A stretch of 64,000 nucleotides of DNA from Reyranella soli (GCF_007992495.1 NZ_BKAJ01000089.1:1-64000), one strand, 5' to 3'; numbered from the stretch's first letter, positions 32,258 to 41,968 are shown. Program-made: numbers and translations. Notes: generated from the letters alone by a model not told the origin.

Positions 32258-33424
32258 ATGCTCACCGTCACGCGCGACATGATCCTGCCCACCACCGTCA
32301 CCGGCTCTTACCCGCGGCCGCTCTGGTTCGACCGCAGCCTGGACGGACGGTCCTTCAAGTCGGCGCTGGGCGATTCGCTGTTCCGCGAACAGTATCTCGA
32401 TGCGGTCGCCGGCATCATCGCCGAGCAGGAAGCCGCCGGGCTCGATATCGTGACCGACGGCGACAGCCGCTTCGACCTCACCGTCGGCGGCAAGTCGTGG
32501 TTCTTCTACCCCATCGAACGTCTCGGCGGCATCGAGGGCCATCGCGACACCTCGCGCGGATGGATGTCCCGTCACGGGCTGCGGCCGGGAAAGATCCTGT
32601 GGGAGGTGCAGGAGGCCTATCAGCCCGGTGTTGTCGCCAAGAAGCTCACGCGTGGTCCGCTGGAATACACCGAGCTCTGGAAGGTGGCGCAGCGGCTCAC
32701 CGACCGGCCGGTGAAGTTCGGCGCCATCTGCGCGCCGGCGCTGGCCTCGATGCTGTGGAACGAGTTCTACGCCGACGACAAGGCGATGGTCCTCGATCTC
32801 TGCGACATCATGAACGCCGAGTTCCGCGCGCTCGCCGACGCCGGTTGCCCGCTGATCCAGGTCGAGGAGCCGCCGCATCACAGCCGCGCCCTGCAGGAGG
32901 GCACAACCGACGCCGATCTCGAATTCCAGACCGAGGCCTTCAACCGCCAGCTCGCCGGCGTGAACGCCGAGATCTGGGTGCATACCTGCTGGGGCAATCC
33001 GAACCAGCAGCGCGTCCACTGGAAGGTCCCGAGCTACGAGCGCGCCCTGCCCCACCTGCTGCAGCTCGATTGCGACGTGCTGACGATCGAGTGCGCGAGC
33101 TCCGACGGCCAGGACCTGCCGCTGTTCAAGCACATCAAGACCGACAAGAAGATCGGCATCGGCGTGGTCAACCATTGCAACACGGTGGTCGAGCCGGCCG
33201 AGCACGTTGCCGCGCTGATCCGCAAGGCGCTGGAATACATCCCCAAGGAGCAGCTCGTCATCAGCACCGATTGCGGCTTCGGCCGCGAGGGCCTGTCGCG
33301 GCGCATCGCGTTCTACAAGTGCGTCGCCTTGGTCGAGGGAACCAACATCGTCCGCCGCGAGCTCGGCCTGCCCGAAGCGCGCGTGCGGGCGGCCGATCCC
33401 AAGCTGTGGTTCGCCAAACCCTGA
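32258..33424 (+). CDS. MetE-like cobalamin-independent methyltransferase (C-terminal domain only)
   Basis: 388 aa from the ATG at 32258, with GGGAGG ending 5 bases before it (a GTG at 32252 is less likely). It has the methionine-synthase barrel without the N-terminal half of MetE: PTTVTGSYPRP, AGLDIVTDGDSRFD, ADAGCPLIQVEEP, WVHTCWGN (His and Cys zinc ligands), LTIECASSDGQDL, GIGVVNHCNTVVE and ISTDCGFGRE (Cys ligand). The family includes short MetE homologues, vitamin-B12-independent synthases and epoxyalkane:coenzyme-M transferases; the substrate here is uncertain. No neighbour points to methionine synthesis. Confidence 0.88.
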   Translation: MLTVTRDMILPTTVTGSYPRPLWFDRSLDGRSFKSALGDSLFREQYLDAVAGIIAEQEAAGLDIVTDGDSRFDLTVGGKSWFFYPIERLGGIEGHRDTSRGWMSRHGLRPGKILWEVQEAYQPGVVAKKLTRGPLEYTELWKVAQRLTDRPVKFGAICAPALASMLWNEFYADDKAMVLDLCDIMNAEFRALADAGCPLIQVEEPPHHSRALQEGTTDADLEFQTEAFNRQLAGVNAEIWVHTCWGNPNQQRVHWKVPSYERALPHLLQLDCDVLTIECASSDGQDLPLFKHIKTDKKIGIGVVNHCNTVVEPAEHVAALIRKALEYIPKEQLVISTDCGFGREGLSRRIAFYKCVALVEGTNIVRRELGLPEARVRAADPKLWFAKP

Positions 33425-33627
33425 GCCACGCGGACGGCTGGGCGCAGGCAGCCGCCCAATAACTGAAGTGGCGGGGAAATCGAGCACCGCAGTGGTGTGA
33501 CTGTTGGCACAGACGCTGGTCCGCCGAGCCCTGTACGATGTCACCACGTTGTTTCGGGCGCCCGTGCCCTTACACGCTACTGATCCAGCCTCCACGGGGG
33601 CGTGGTCGTGTTCGAATTCGGGGAGCC

Positions 33628-35460
33628 ATGGGGACCGGCAAACACATTGTGCGACGCCTGGCGGCGATCATGAGCATCGATGTCGTGGGCTATGCCCGCC
33701 TGATGGGCATCGACGAAAGCGGGACGCACTTTCGCCTGAAGGAACATCGAACGGAACGCATCGAGCCCGCCGTCCGGCGCCACGGCGGCCGGCTGATCAA
33801 GCTCACGGGCGACGGCGCCATGATCGAGTTCGCCAGCGCGGTCGAGGCGCTCGGCGCCGCCATCGAGGTCCAGCAGGCGATGGCCGACGCCAATCGCGAT
33901 CAACCGGCGGACACCGCCATCGTGTTCCGCATCGGCCTCGACCTCGGCGACCTGATTGTCGACGACGATGAGCTGTATGGCGACGGGGTGAATATCGCCG
34001 TCCGCCTGGAGGGAGCGGCGCCGCCCGGCGGTATCCTGATCTCGGGGAGCCTGCACGACGCAGTCGCAGGCCGACTGAAGGCCGGTTTCGAGGATGTCGG
34101 CAGCCTCGAGCTGAAGAATATCGGCCGGCCCGTTCGCGCCTGGCGCGTGACATGGTCCGCAGCCGACTGGTCGACGGAACCACCGACGTCCCTGCCGGGG
34201 CTCGCGGCACCACCGGCCCTGCCCGACAAGCCGTCGATCGCCGTCCTGCCTTTCACCAACATGTCGGACGATCCCGAGCAGGAGTATTTCACCGACGGCA
34301 TCAGCGAGGACATCATCACCGAGCTGTCGCGGTTCCACGAGCTGTTCGTGATCGCCCGCAACAGCACCTTCACCTACAAGGGACGGGCGGTGGACGTGCG
34401 GGTCGTCGCGAGCGAGCTCGGCGTGCGCTACGTGCTGGAAGGCAGCATCCGCAAGGCGGCCAATCGCGTCCGGGTCACCGGCCAGCTGATCGACGCGCTG
34501 AGCGGCAATCACATCTGGGCCGAGCGCTACGACCGGGTGCTCGAGGACATCTTCGCGGTCCAGGAGGAGCTGACGCAGAGCATCGTCCGGGCCATCGCGC
34601 CGCAGATCCTCGATGCCGAGGTCGAGAAGATGCATCGCCGCCGCCCGGAGGACCTCAACGCCTATGAGATCGCCGTGCGCGCCAACGCCAGGGCCGCGGA
34701 GGCCTGGCTGAAATCGGACGCCGGCCTGCGCGATGTCGCCATCGACGATGCCATCGCCGCTCTGGCCATCGATCCCCGAAGCACGACGGCGCTCACCGCC
34801 CTCGCCTTCGCCCAATGGCAGCACCTCGCCTTCGCGACGGCCGCCGACCGATCCAGAGCGTGGCACGAGGGCGTGACGGCCGCCGACCGGGCGATCGAGA
34901 TCGATCGTTCGCTTTGCTTCGCTCACAGCATGAAGGGGCTTCTGCTGGCCTTTTCCGCCGATCGCGACCGGATAGACGAGGCCCTGGACTGCGCGCGGCT
35001 GAGCTACGACCTCAATCCCCACTCGATGGCGGCGGTGACCGCGCTGTCCTTCATCGAGATCCTGTGGGGCGACCCGGAAAGCGCCATCGAGCATCTCCTG
35101 GAATCCCTGCGCCTCAGCCCCCGCGACCCGCAACGGCCCATCGTGCTGTTGAACCTGGCGATGGCGAGCGGATGCGCGGGCCGCTACGCCGACGGCGTCG
35201 GCTACGCGACGCAGGGCATCCGCGAAGCGCCCAGCTTCGCGCCGTTATACGCCCATCTTGCCGTCAACCATGTCGGGCTGGGCCAGATCGCCAAGGCGCG
35301 GGCCGCGCTGGCCGAGTCGACGCGCATCGCCCCGGGGCAGGTCGAGCGGTCGCTGGCGGGCTTCATGTTTCGCAAGCCCGAGCACCAGCGGCGCGGCACG
35401 ACGTTCCTGCGCATCGCCGCCGGGCTGGAAGACCCGGCGGCCGCCGAGGCGCTGCGCTGA
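33628..35460 (+). CDS. Class III adenylate/guanylate cyclase with TolB-like domain and TPR repeats
   Basis: 610 aa from the ATG at 33628 (GGGGAG upstream). The cyclase domain (about 8-180) has LAAIMSIDVVGYARLMGIDE (metal Asp), LIKLTGDGAMIEFAS (second metal Asp) and DGVNIAVRLEGAAPPGGI (transition-state Asn and Arg), so it should be active. Then comes a TolB_N/FlgO-like segment (KPSIAVLPFTNMSDDPEQEY, FTDGISEDIITELSRF, YVLEGSIRKAANRVRVTGQL), followed by about six TPR-like helices from about 370. No membrane segment. The architecture is common in rhizobial-type genomes and makes cAMP or cGMP in response to an unknown cue. Confidence 0.92.
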   Translation: MGTGKHIVRRLAAIMSIDVVGYARLMGIDESGTHFRLKEHRTERIEPAVRRHGGRLIKLTGDGAMIEFASAVEALGAAIEVQQAMADANRDQPADTAIVFRIGLDLGDLIVDDDELYGDGVNIAVRLEGAAPPGGILISGSLHDAVAGRLKAGFEDVGSLELKNIGRPVRAWRVTWSAADWSTEPPTSLPGLAAPPALPDKPSIAVLPFTNMSDDPEQEYFTDGISEDIITELSRFHELFVIARNSTFTYKGRAVDVRVVASELGVRYVLEGSIRKAANRVRVTGQLIDALSGNHIWAERYDRVLEDIFAVQEELTQSIVRAIAPQILDAEVEKMHRRRPEDLNAYEIAVRANARAAEAWLKSDAGLRDVAIDDAIAALAIDPRSTTALTALAFAQWQHLAFATAADRSRAWHEGVTAADRAIEIDRSLCFAHSMKGLLLAFSADRDRIDEALDCARLSYDLNPHSMAAVTALSFIEILWGDPESAIEHLLESLRLSPRDPQRPIVLLNLAMASGCAGRYADGVGYATQGIREAPSFAPLYAHLAVNHVGLGQIAKARAALAESTRIAPGQVERSLAGFMFRKPEHQRRGTTFLRIAAGLEDPAAAEALR

Positions 35461-35469
35461 CGGCCGTCA

Positions 35470-35853
35470 CTACTGTTTCACGAATGCAACGGGCGTTGTG
35501 CCCAAGCCCGGACCACCGTAGGCAAAGCCCACCAACTTGCGATCTTCCGCCAGTTTGACGCTGGTCAGGGATTGCGGGCCTTCAATATTCAAAAGCGTGC
35601 CGTCGAACTTGCCCGACATCTGCTTGCCGGCGATCAATTGCTCGCCGAAGCGAGTGACCTGTCCGGTTCTGACGCATTCCATGGTCCCGGTGATGGCGCC
35701 GGAGCGGGATTGACTGGCAATCCTGAGCTTGAGATCGCCGCAATCGCCCGTCTTTGTCACCCAGTTTCCCTGGATGCTGGTCGCCGTCTGTGCGAGCCCA
35801 ACGTCAGCGGACGCGATGTAGGCAAGCGCGCATACCAAAACAAATCGATGCAT
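35470..35853 (-). CDS. Secreted hypothetical protein
   Basis: 127 aa from the ATG at 35853. Signal peptide MHRFVLVCALAYIASADVGL, cleaved near AQ-TA. The mature part is about 105 residues and beta-rich: IQGNWVTKTGDCGDLKLRIA, GAITGTMECVR, MSGKFDGTLLNIEG and FAYGGPGLGTTPVAFV. Two Cys (GDCGD, MECV) could form a periplasmic disulfide. No family recognised. Convergent with the cyclase gene. Confidence 0.7.
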   Translation of the reverse strand: MHRFVLVCALAYIASADVGLAQTATSIQGNWVTKTGDCGDLKLRIASQSRSGAITGTMECVRTGQVTRFGEQLIAGKQMSGKFDGTLLNIEGPQSLTSVKLAEDRKLVGFAYGGPGLGTTPVAFVKQ

Positions 35854-35934
35854 GATCCGTCCTCGGCATGACGGATGATACCTCAAACAACGCTCCGAAG
35901 AGTGCATATCTAAGAAGCCGCTTCGGGCCTCGCA

Positions 35935-37509
35935 CTACCTCTTGTCGATATTCCAGAACACCACGACCGGCGAATCGATCCAGCCGGTGACGTTCTTGCG
36001 CATGCCGGCGACGCTGAAGCCTTCGCCGAGATGGACATGGGTCACGATCTTCGCCTGGTGCTTCTGGACCTCGAGCGCGATCGCCTTGCGCGTGTTGGCG
36101 TCGGCGGCCAGGGCAAAGCGCTCACGCAACGCCTCCATCTCGGCGTCGCACGGCCAGCCGGCGCGGCTCTTCTCGCAATTGGCCTGGAGGAAGGGCGTCA
36201 TCAGCGGGTCGAACAGGTCGGCCATCGACCAGTAGGTCAGGAACACGTTCCAGCCGCCCTCCGAAGGCGGACCCTTCTTGGTCAGCAGTCGGTTGACCAG
36301 GGACTGCCAATCCATCGGCTGCAGGTCGACCTTGAAGCCGATGCGCTCCAGCAACGCCTTCGCCACGGGCGACAGGTTCGAGAGCGCCGCGGTGTCGCTC
36401 GCCTGCAGCACCACGACCGGCGTGCCATCGTAGCCCGACTCCTTCAGCAGCGCGCGGGCGCGTTCGATATTGCCCTCGATCAGGCCCTCGAATCCCACCG
36501 TCGATTCCAGCGGCGAGCCGCAAGGGAACATCGACTTGCAGACCTTGTAATAGCGCGGGTCGCCGACGATGGCGCTCAGGAAGTCCGGCTGGTTCAGGCC
36601 GACCATCACCGCCTGGCGCGCCTTCTCGTTGTTGAAAGGCGGCTGCAGCCAGTTCGGGCGGAAGACGTACTGGTTGCCGGTGCTGGCCTTGACCAGCGTG
36701 ATGTTGCGGTCCTTCTCGACCAGCGGCAGCAGGTCGTAGGGTACCTGCTCCATGATGTCGATTTCGCCCTTCTGCAGAGCGTTGACCGCGGTCTGGGAGT
36801 CAGGGATCCAAACCCATTCGACGCGGTCGACCTTGGCCACCTTGCCGCCGGCCAGGCCCGACGCCGGCTCCGGCCTGGGCTTGTACTTGGGATTCCTGAC
36901 ATAGACGATTTTCTCACCCGGCTTCCATTCGTCCTGCTTCAGGATGAACGGCCCCGAGCCGACATACTCGGCGATCTGCTTGAACGGATCGGTCTCGGCG
37001 ACGCGCTTGGGCATCATGAAGGGGGTCACGACGCTGGGCTTGGAGAGCGATTCGACGACCAGGCCGTAGGGCTGCTTCATGGTGAGCACGAAGGTCCGCG
37101 CATCGGTCGCCTTCATGTCCTCGACGAAGGGCATCATCTTCTGGCCCATCGGGTCGCGCGCCCCCCAGCGGCGGATCGAGGCGATGCAATCGTCCGCCGT
37201 GACCGGCTTGCCGTCATGCCATTCCAGGCCCTCGCGCAGGGTGAAGGTCCAGGTCTTGCGGTCGTCGCTCGTCGACCAGCTCTCGAGCATCTGCGGCTTG
37301 GGCTGGAACTTGTCGTCGAGCGCGAACAGCGTGTCGTAGACGAGATAGCCGTGGTTGCGCACGATGTAGGCGCCGCTCCACACCGGATCGAGCACCTTGA
37401 TGTCGGAATGCATGACGACGCGCAGTGTCCTGGGCTCTTGCGCCTCACCGGGGAGAGCCACTGTCAGCAGCGCGACGGCCGCCGCGATGCGCACCATCCA
37501 GTTTCTCAT
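35935..37509 (-). CDS. Peptide/nickel-type ABC transporter substrate-binding protein (orphan)
   Basis: 524 aa with a Sec signal (MVRIAAAVALLTVALPGEAQ). SBP family 5: LRVVMHSDIKVLDPVWSGAY, MLESWSTSDDRKTWTFTLRE, GLEWHDGKPVTADDCIASIR, GSGPFILKQDEW, NEKARQAVMVGLNQPDFLSA and NIERARALLKESGYDG. Cys pairs (YYKVCKSMFPCG, NCEKSRAGWPCD) suggest disulfides. No permease or ATPase gene is adjacent, so it must share a transporter encoded elsewhere. Divergent from the strictosidine-synthase-like gene. Confidence 0.92.
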   Translation of the reverse strand: MRNWMVRIAAAVALLTVALPGEAQEPRTLRVVMHSDIKVLDPVWSGAYIVRNHGYLVYDTLFALDDKFQPKPQMLESWSTSDDRKTWTFTLREGLEWHDGKPVTADDCIASIRRWGARDPMGQKMMPFVEDMKATDARTFVLTMKQPYGLVVESLSKPSVVTPFMMPKRVAETDPFKQIAEYVGSGPFILKQDEWKPGEKIVYVRNPKYKPRPEPASGLAGGKVAKVDRVEWVWIPDSQTAVNALQKGEIDIMEQVPYDLLPLVEKDRNITLVKASTGNQYVFRPNWLQPPFNNEKARQAVMVGLNQPDFLSAIVGDPRYYKVCKSMFPCGSPLESTVGFEGLIEGNIERARALLKESGYDGTPVVVLQASDTAALSNLSPVAKALLERIGFKVDLQPMDWQSLVNRLLTKKGPPSEGGWNVFLTYWSMADLFDPLMTPFLQANCEKSRAGWPCDAEMEALRERFALAADANTRKAIALEVQKHQAKIVTHVHLGEGFSVAGMRKNVTGWIDSPVVVFWNIDKR

Positions 37510-37710
37510 CGTGTGCCCCCTCCGGTAGCCGGCCCATCCTAGGCCCGATCAGACTGGGACTCCATGCAAGGAAGATGCCCGCCTTCGCTTGGCAGCTTCG
37601 GCGGGCGAGCCCGGCTCCAGCCAACTCGGCCATGGTCTTCCGCCGCGGCCACGGATAGGGATAAATCTTCGCCAGCACTGCGCCAGCCTGCCTATTGGAG
37701 ATCCGTGCTC

Positions 37711-38817
37711 ATGAGTCTCATCGGCAAGGCCGCCGGCGGCGCGGCGATCGTGCTGGCAGCAACCGCCGCCTATCTCTGTTTCTGGCCAGTTCCCGCCGAG
37801 CCCGTCGCGTGGCCCGCGCCGACGCCGCCCGCCTTCACGGGCCCGTTTGCGCCAAACACACGTCTGGCGGGCCTGCGCACGATCGACCTCGGCGGCGAGG
37901 TTGGACCGGAGCACGTTGCGATCGGGCCGGACGGCAAGCTCTACGCCGCGATGGAGGGCGGCAAGCTGCTGCGCATGGAGCCGGACGGCGCCAGGCGGGA
38001 AGTCTTCGCCAGCACGGGCGGACGCGTGCTGGGCTTCGACTTCGATGCGAAAGGACGCCTGATTGCCGCAGACGCCTTCAAGGGGCTTTTAGCCATCACA
38101 CCTGATCGGCAGGTGAGCGTGCTGGCCGATCGCGTCGGCGCCAACGACCCGATCGGCTATGCCGACGCCATCGTCATGGCGCCGGACGGCATGATCTATT
38201 TCACAGACGCCTCGACGCGGTTCGCACCTGCTCGATGGGGCGGCACGTTGCCGGCAAGCGTGCTCGATATCATGGAGCAATCGGCCACTGGCCGCGTGCT
38301 CGCCTACGATCCGGCGACGGGAAAGACACGGGTCGTGGCCCGTGGCTTCTCCTTCGCCAATGGGATCGCGGTCTCGGCGGACGGCCATACCCTGTTCGTG
38401 ACCGAGACTGGCCGCTACCGCATCTGGAAGATCGACGGACGTGCAAACGACATCGACGTGCACCGCGGTGGCGCGCAAGCGAGAGTGCTGCTCGACAACC
38501 TGCCGGGCTATCCGGACAACGTGATGCGCGGTCGCGACGGCCGGCTCTGGGTCGGCCTGTTCAAGCCGCGCAACCCGGCGGCCGACTCGCTCGCCGAACG
38601 GCCCTTCTTGCGCAAAGTGTTGCTCCGGCTGCCGCGCTTCCTATTGCCGCTCGGCGAGCCGTACGGGCACGTCTTTGCCATCGACGAGGAAGGCCGCGTT
38701 ACCGACGACCTGCAGGACCCCAGCGGCACCTACGACACGACGGGAGCGACCGAGACCGCAGAACGGCTCTACATCCACAGCCTGCAGGCGCGCGCGCTGG
38801 GCTGGCTGCCGCGATAG
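37711..38817 (+). CDS. SMP-30/strictosidine-synthase-like six-bladed propeller protein
   Basis: 368 aa from the ATG at 37711. One N-terminal membrane anchor (GAAIVLAATAAYLCFWPV) and then a six-bladed propeller: GPEHVAIGPDGKLYAAMEGG, GRVLGFDFDAKGRLIAADAF, IGYADAIVMAPDGMIYFTDA, FANGIAVSADGHTLFVTETG, RYRIWKIDG, LPGYPDNVMRGRDGRLWVG and EPYGHVFAIDEEGRV. The family includes lactonases/arylesterases and the animal APMAP. Expected to face the periplasm. The sheath gene follows after 44 bases. Confidence 0.88.
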   Translation: MSLIGKAAGGAAIVLAATAAYLCFWPVPAEPVAWPAPTPPAFTGPFAPNTRLAGLRTIDLGGEVGPEHVAIGPDGKLYAAMEGGKLLRMEPDGARREVFASTGGRVLGFDFDAKGRLIAADAFKGLLAITPDRQVSVLADRVGANDPIGYADAIVMAPDGMIYFTDASTRFAPARWGGTLPASVLDIMEQSATGRVLAYDPATGKTRVVARGFSFANGIAVSADGHTLFVTETGRYRIWKIDGRANDIDVHRGGAQARVLLDNLPGYPDNVMRGRDGRLWVGLFKPRNPAADSLAERPFLRKVLLRLPRFLLPLGEPYGHVFAIDEEGRVTDDLQDPSGTYDTTGATETAERLYIHSLQARALGWLPR

Positions 38818-38861
38818 CGCTAAGAATAAAGAGTTCGAGCTCTGCAAGGCGGAGGTCCACG

Positions 38862-40025
38862 ATGGCGGTCGAGACCAGCTATCCAGGCGTCTACGTCGAG
38901 GAGACATCGACCGGCATTCATCCGATCGAAGGCGTCTCGACGTCGACGGCGGCTTTCGTCGGCCCGGCCCGCACCGGCCCTGTCAACGGTCCGGTTCACG
39001 TGCACAGCCATCGCGATTTCGTGCAGGCTTTCGGCAGCGGATCACCGCCCTCGCCGCTGGACCATGCCGTCCGGTTGTTCTTCGAGAATGGCGGCAGCGA
39101 TGCCCTCATCGTGCGCGTCGGCGGGAGCCGCGGCGGCGCGATCACCGACAACGCCATCTCGGCGCCGCGCCTCGAGGCCGCGAAGCGTGGTCTGTGGGCG
39201 CTCGACAAAGCCAAGTGCTTCAACCTGCTCTGCATCCCGCCGTTGGCGGACAGCAAGGACATCGGTTTGCAGACCCGCGCTGCCGCCATCCGCTACTGCG
39301 AAAAGCGCGGCGCCCTGTTCATCGCCGACCCGAGCGTCGCCTGGCAAAGCGCCAAGCAGGCGATCGCAGGATTGGACGCCACCTTCCCGACGCGCAGCGC
39401 GCACGTCGCGCTGTTCTTTCCCTTCCTTCAGGACAAGACGATGACCGTCGCGCCGTGCGGCGCGGTCGCGGGCGTCATGGCGCGGACCGATGCGCAACGA
39501 GGCGTATGGCGGCCGGCGGCGGGACTCGAGGCGACGCTCGAGGGGGTGTCAGGGCCGGCGCTGAAGCTCAGCGACAGCCAGAACGGCGCGCTCAATGCGC
39601 TGGGCATCAATTGCCTGCGCACCTTCGCGCGCTCCGGCCCCGTGGTCTGGGGAGCGCGCACCCTCGCCGGCGCGGACCAGGCGGCATCGGAGTGGAAATA
39701 CATCCCGGTCCGGCGCCTGGCCTTCTTCATCGAGGGAAGCCTCCAGCGCGGCATCCGCTGGGCCGTGTTCGAACCCAATGCCGAGCCGACCTGGGCGAAG
39801 ATCCGGCTGAATGTCGGCGCGTTCATGGACCGGCTTTTCCGCTACGGCGCTTTTCAGGGACGTAACGCGCGGGAGGCGTACTTCGTGAAGTGCGATGGCA
39901 CGACGACGAGCCAGAACGACATCAATGCCGGCATTGCCAACGTCGTGGTCGGCTTCGCGCCGTTGAAGCCGGCGGAGTTCGTGATCATCACGATCCAGCA
40001 GTTGTTCGAGAAGAAGAAGCCCTAG
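38862..40025 (+). CDS. Contractile-tail sheath protein, isolated
   Basis: 387 aa, ATG with GGAGG 6 bases upstream. The N-terminus MAVETSYPGVYVEETSTGIH plus GVSTSTAAFVGPARTGPVNG and the C-terminal SEWKYIPVRRLAFFIEGSLQ, WAVFEPNAEPTWAKIRLNVG and NDINAGIANVVVGFAPLKPA are those of phage/T4-like and eCIS tail-sheath proteins. No tube, baseplate, spike, ATPase or other tail gene is near, so this is not part of a recognisable prophage or injection system in the window. A degraded paralogue is at 3738-4092. Its function as a lone gene is unknown. Confidence 0.9.
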   Translation: MAVETSYPGVYVEETSTGIHPIEGVSTSTAAFVGPARTGPVNGPVHVHSHRDFVQAFGSGSPPSPLDHAVRLFFENGGSDALIVRVGGSRGGAITDNAISAPRLEAAKRGLWALDKAKCFNLLCIPPLADSKDIGLQTRAAAIRYCEKRGALFIADPSVAWQSAKQAIAGLDATFPTRSAHVALFFPFLQDKTMTVAPCGAVAGVMARTDAQRGVWRPAAGLEATLEGVSGPALKLSDSQNGALNALGINCLRTFARSGPVVWGARTLAGADQAASEWKYIPVRRLAFFIEGSLQRGIRWAVFEPNAEPTWAKIRLNVGAFMDRLFRYGAFQGRNAREAYFVKCDGTTTSQNDINAGIANVVVGFAPLKPAEFVIITIQQLFEKKKP

Positions 40026-40270
40026 GGAAGAGGCCTGCGGTTCCTCGGCGAGCGACCGCCGCCGCCGCTGGGCCCGTGTGCATTTTTCGTCGATGTCATA
40101 TGCGACGGCGATTAGCCCGCCGACGCCGGCTGCCCTTGCCTCACCCCGACGCTAGGATCACGCTCGACCCGCAGCTTCCCCTGCCGCCCCGGCGATCCGT
40201 GCATCGGCCTCGCGAGCGTCGCTCGAAGCTGCGCCACGACAAAATGCGATGGGACCAAGAGGAGGAAGCG

Positions 40271-41521
40271 ATGAAGTTCATGCTTTTCGTTTTGCCGACC
40301 GTTCCCGGCACGCTCGAGGACCGCAAGCGGCTTCGCCCGATCGGGCGCAATAACGAGCGCTACCAGCAGATGCTCGACGAGCTGCGCAAGCTCGCCCAGT
40401 TCGCCGACGATGTCGGCTTCGACGTGATGGCGACCACCGAGCATCATTTCCACTCCGAGGGCTACGAGACGTCGGTGGCCCCGCTCCTGCTCTATGCCGA
40501 CCTCGCCGCGCGCGCCAAGCGCATCAAGTTCTCGCCGCTCGGCCTGGTGCTGCCATCGTGGGATCCCATGCGCGCCGCCGAGGAGCTCGCGGTGCTCGAC
40601 CATCTCACCAAGGGGCGCATCTATGCCGGCTTCGCGCGCGGCTATCAGGACCGCTGGGTCAATGTGCTCGGCCAGCAGTACCACGTGACCGGTGCGCCGA
40701 TGGACGGCTCGTCGATCGACAACCACAACCGCAAGGTCTACGAGGAGACGCTCAAGGTCATCAAGAAGGCGTGGACCGAGGAGTCCTTCGACTACGACGG
40801 CGAGTATTACAAGGTGCCGTACCCGTACAAGGAGGGCATCACCCGCTGGCCCGTGCACGAATGGACACGCACCTACGGCGCACCGGGCGAAGTCGACGAC
40901 CAGGGCGTGATCCGCAAGATCTGCGTGGTGCCGAAACCCTACCAGCAGCCGCACCCGCCCCTGTTCCAGCCTTTCTCGGTGAGCGAATCGACGATCCGCT
41001 ACACCGCGCAATCCAACATCGTGCCGTGGATCCTGGTCTCCAATCCGCCGGACTTCGAGCGCCTGTGCCGGACCTATCGCGACGTCGCCGCCGAGAACGG
41101 CCGCAAGCTCGGCCTGGGCGAAAGCGTCGGCGCCTTCCGCGCCGTGCATTTCGGCCGAACCGAGGCCGAGGCCGTCGAGCTGCTGCGCAGCACCAACTAT
41201 GCCGGCTTCAATCACTACTTCGGCGGCTTCGGCTTCTGGGAAGCGTCCCGCACCCAGGACGATGCAGCCAAGTACCCGATCGATCCCTACACGCCACTGC
41301 CGCCGTCGGAATGGACGCTGGAGCGCATGCGCAAGGTCAAGTATGCGCTGGCCGGCACGCCCGATCAGGTGAAGCGCGAGATCGAGACGCTGCACAAAAT
41401 CGGCAACGAGGGCGAGCTCGAATGGTTCGGCTGGTTCTTCGACCAGGGCTTCATGTCGCTCGACGAGGAGATGCGTCAGATGGAGACCTTCGCCAAGCAC
41501 ATCATCCCGGCGTTTCGGTAG
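40271..41521 (+). CDS. Luciferase-like flavin-dependent monooxygenase (LLM class)
   Basis: 416 aa, ATG with GAGGAGGAAGCG just upstream. Bacterial-luciferase barrel: LRKLAQFADDVGFDVMATTE, HHFHSEGYETSVAPLLLYAD, LVLPSWDPMRAAEELAVLDH, LTKGRIYAGFARGYQDRWVN and NRKVYEETLKVIKKAWTEES. The C-terminal third is longer than in short LLM proteins (LAGTPDQVKREIETLHKIGN). It needs a reduced-flavin supplier; the substrate is unknown. No operon partner. Confidence 0.9.
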   Translation: MKFMLFVLPTVPGTLEDRKRLRPIGRNNERYQQMLDELRKLAQFADDVGFDVMATTEHHFHSEGYETSVAPLLLYADLAARAKRIKFSPLGLVLPSWDPMRAAEELAVLDHLTKGRIYAGFARGYQDRWVNVLGQQYHVTGAPMDGSSIDNHNRKVYEETLKVIKKAWTEESFDYDGEYYKVPYPYKEGITRWPVHEWTRTYGAPGEVDDQGVIRKICVVPKPYQQPHPPLFQPFSVSESTIRYTAQSNIVPWILVSNPPDFERLCRTYRDVAAENGRKLGLGESVGAFRAVHFGRTEAEAVELLRSTNYAGFNHYFGGFGFWEASRTQDDAAKYPIDPYTPLPPSEWTLERMRKVKYALAGTPDQVKREIETLHKIGNEGELEWFGWFFDQGFMSLDEEMRQMETFAKHIIPAFR

Positions 41522-41683
41522 CTGCCGGCGAAGCACGACTTTCCGCACGGCCCATCGTCCCGAACCGAGGGCGAAGCGCGCGCCGCGCTTCGCCCCCTGG
41601 TCGGGACGACGAAAGAGACTGGGCCCAAGTGGTACTCCGCTCAAGGCCCTCGCAGCGGACGCCCTGCGTCGAAGCAAGGCCCG

Positions 41684-41968
41684 TCAGCGATGATGGCCTC
41701 CATGGAATCCACCGTGAAAGCGAAAGCCACCGGAAGGGTGGACATGGTGGAAACCACGAACGCTGTCGAAACGGTGGAACCGGGTGAACCCACAGCAAAA
41801 TGCAGGCCCGACCTCATAGACGAAGCCAGGCCCATAGGCGAAACCAGGCCCATAGGGGTAGTCTCCATAGGTGTAGTTTCGATAGGCGTAGTTGGGTCCA
41901 GCGGTCTCCGCGCACGATGCGAGCGAAGCCAACAAGATCACTGACGTGAGAAGTTTTAACCCACGCAT
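41684..41968 (-). CDS. Small lipoprotein with Tyr/Gly/Pro repeats and a His-rich tail
   Basis: 94 aa. Lipoprotein signal KLLTSVILLASLASCAE with the lipobox LASC (Cys 19). The mature part has aromatic-glycine repeats (YRNYTYGDYPYGPGFAYGPG) and a His/Phe/Gly-rich end (FHRFDSVRGFHHVHPSGG, GGFHGGHHR) that could bind metal. The DNA shows matching short direct repeats around 41825-41890. Proteins of this look are frequent but uncharacterised in alphaproteobacteria. Confidence 0.7.
   Translation of the reverse strand: MRGLKLLTSVILLASLASCAETAGPNYAYRNYTYGDYPYGPGFAYGPGFVYEVGPAFCCGFTRFHRFDSVRGFHHVHPSGGFRFHGGFHGGHHR

Noticed and set aside
38862..40025. Prophage or eCIS locus
   Set aside because: Neighbours are a propeller lactonase and a flavin monooxygenase. 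No other phage, tail, lysis, integrase or AAA-ATPase gene is present in the window.
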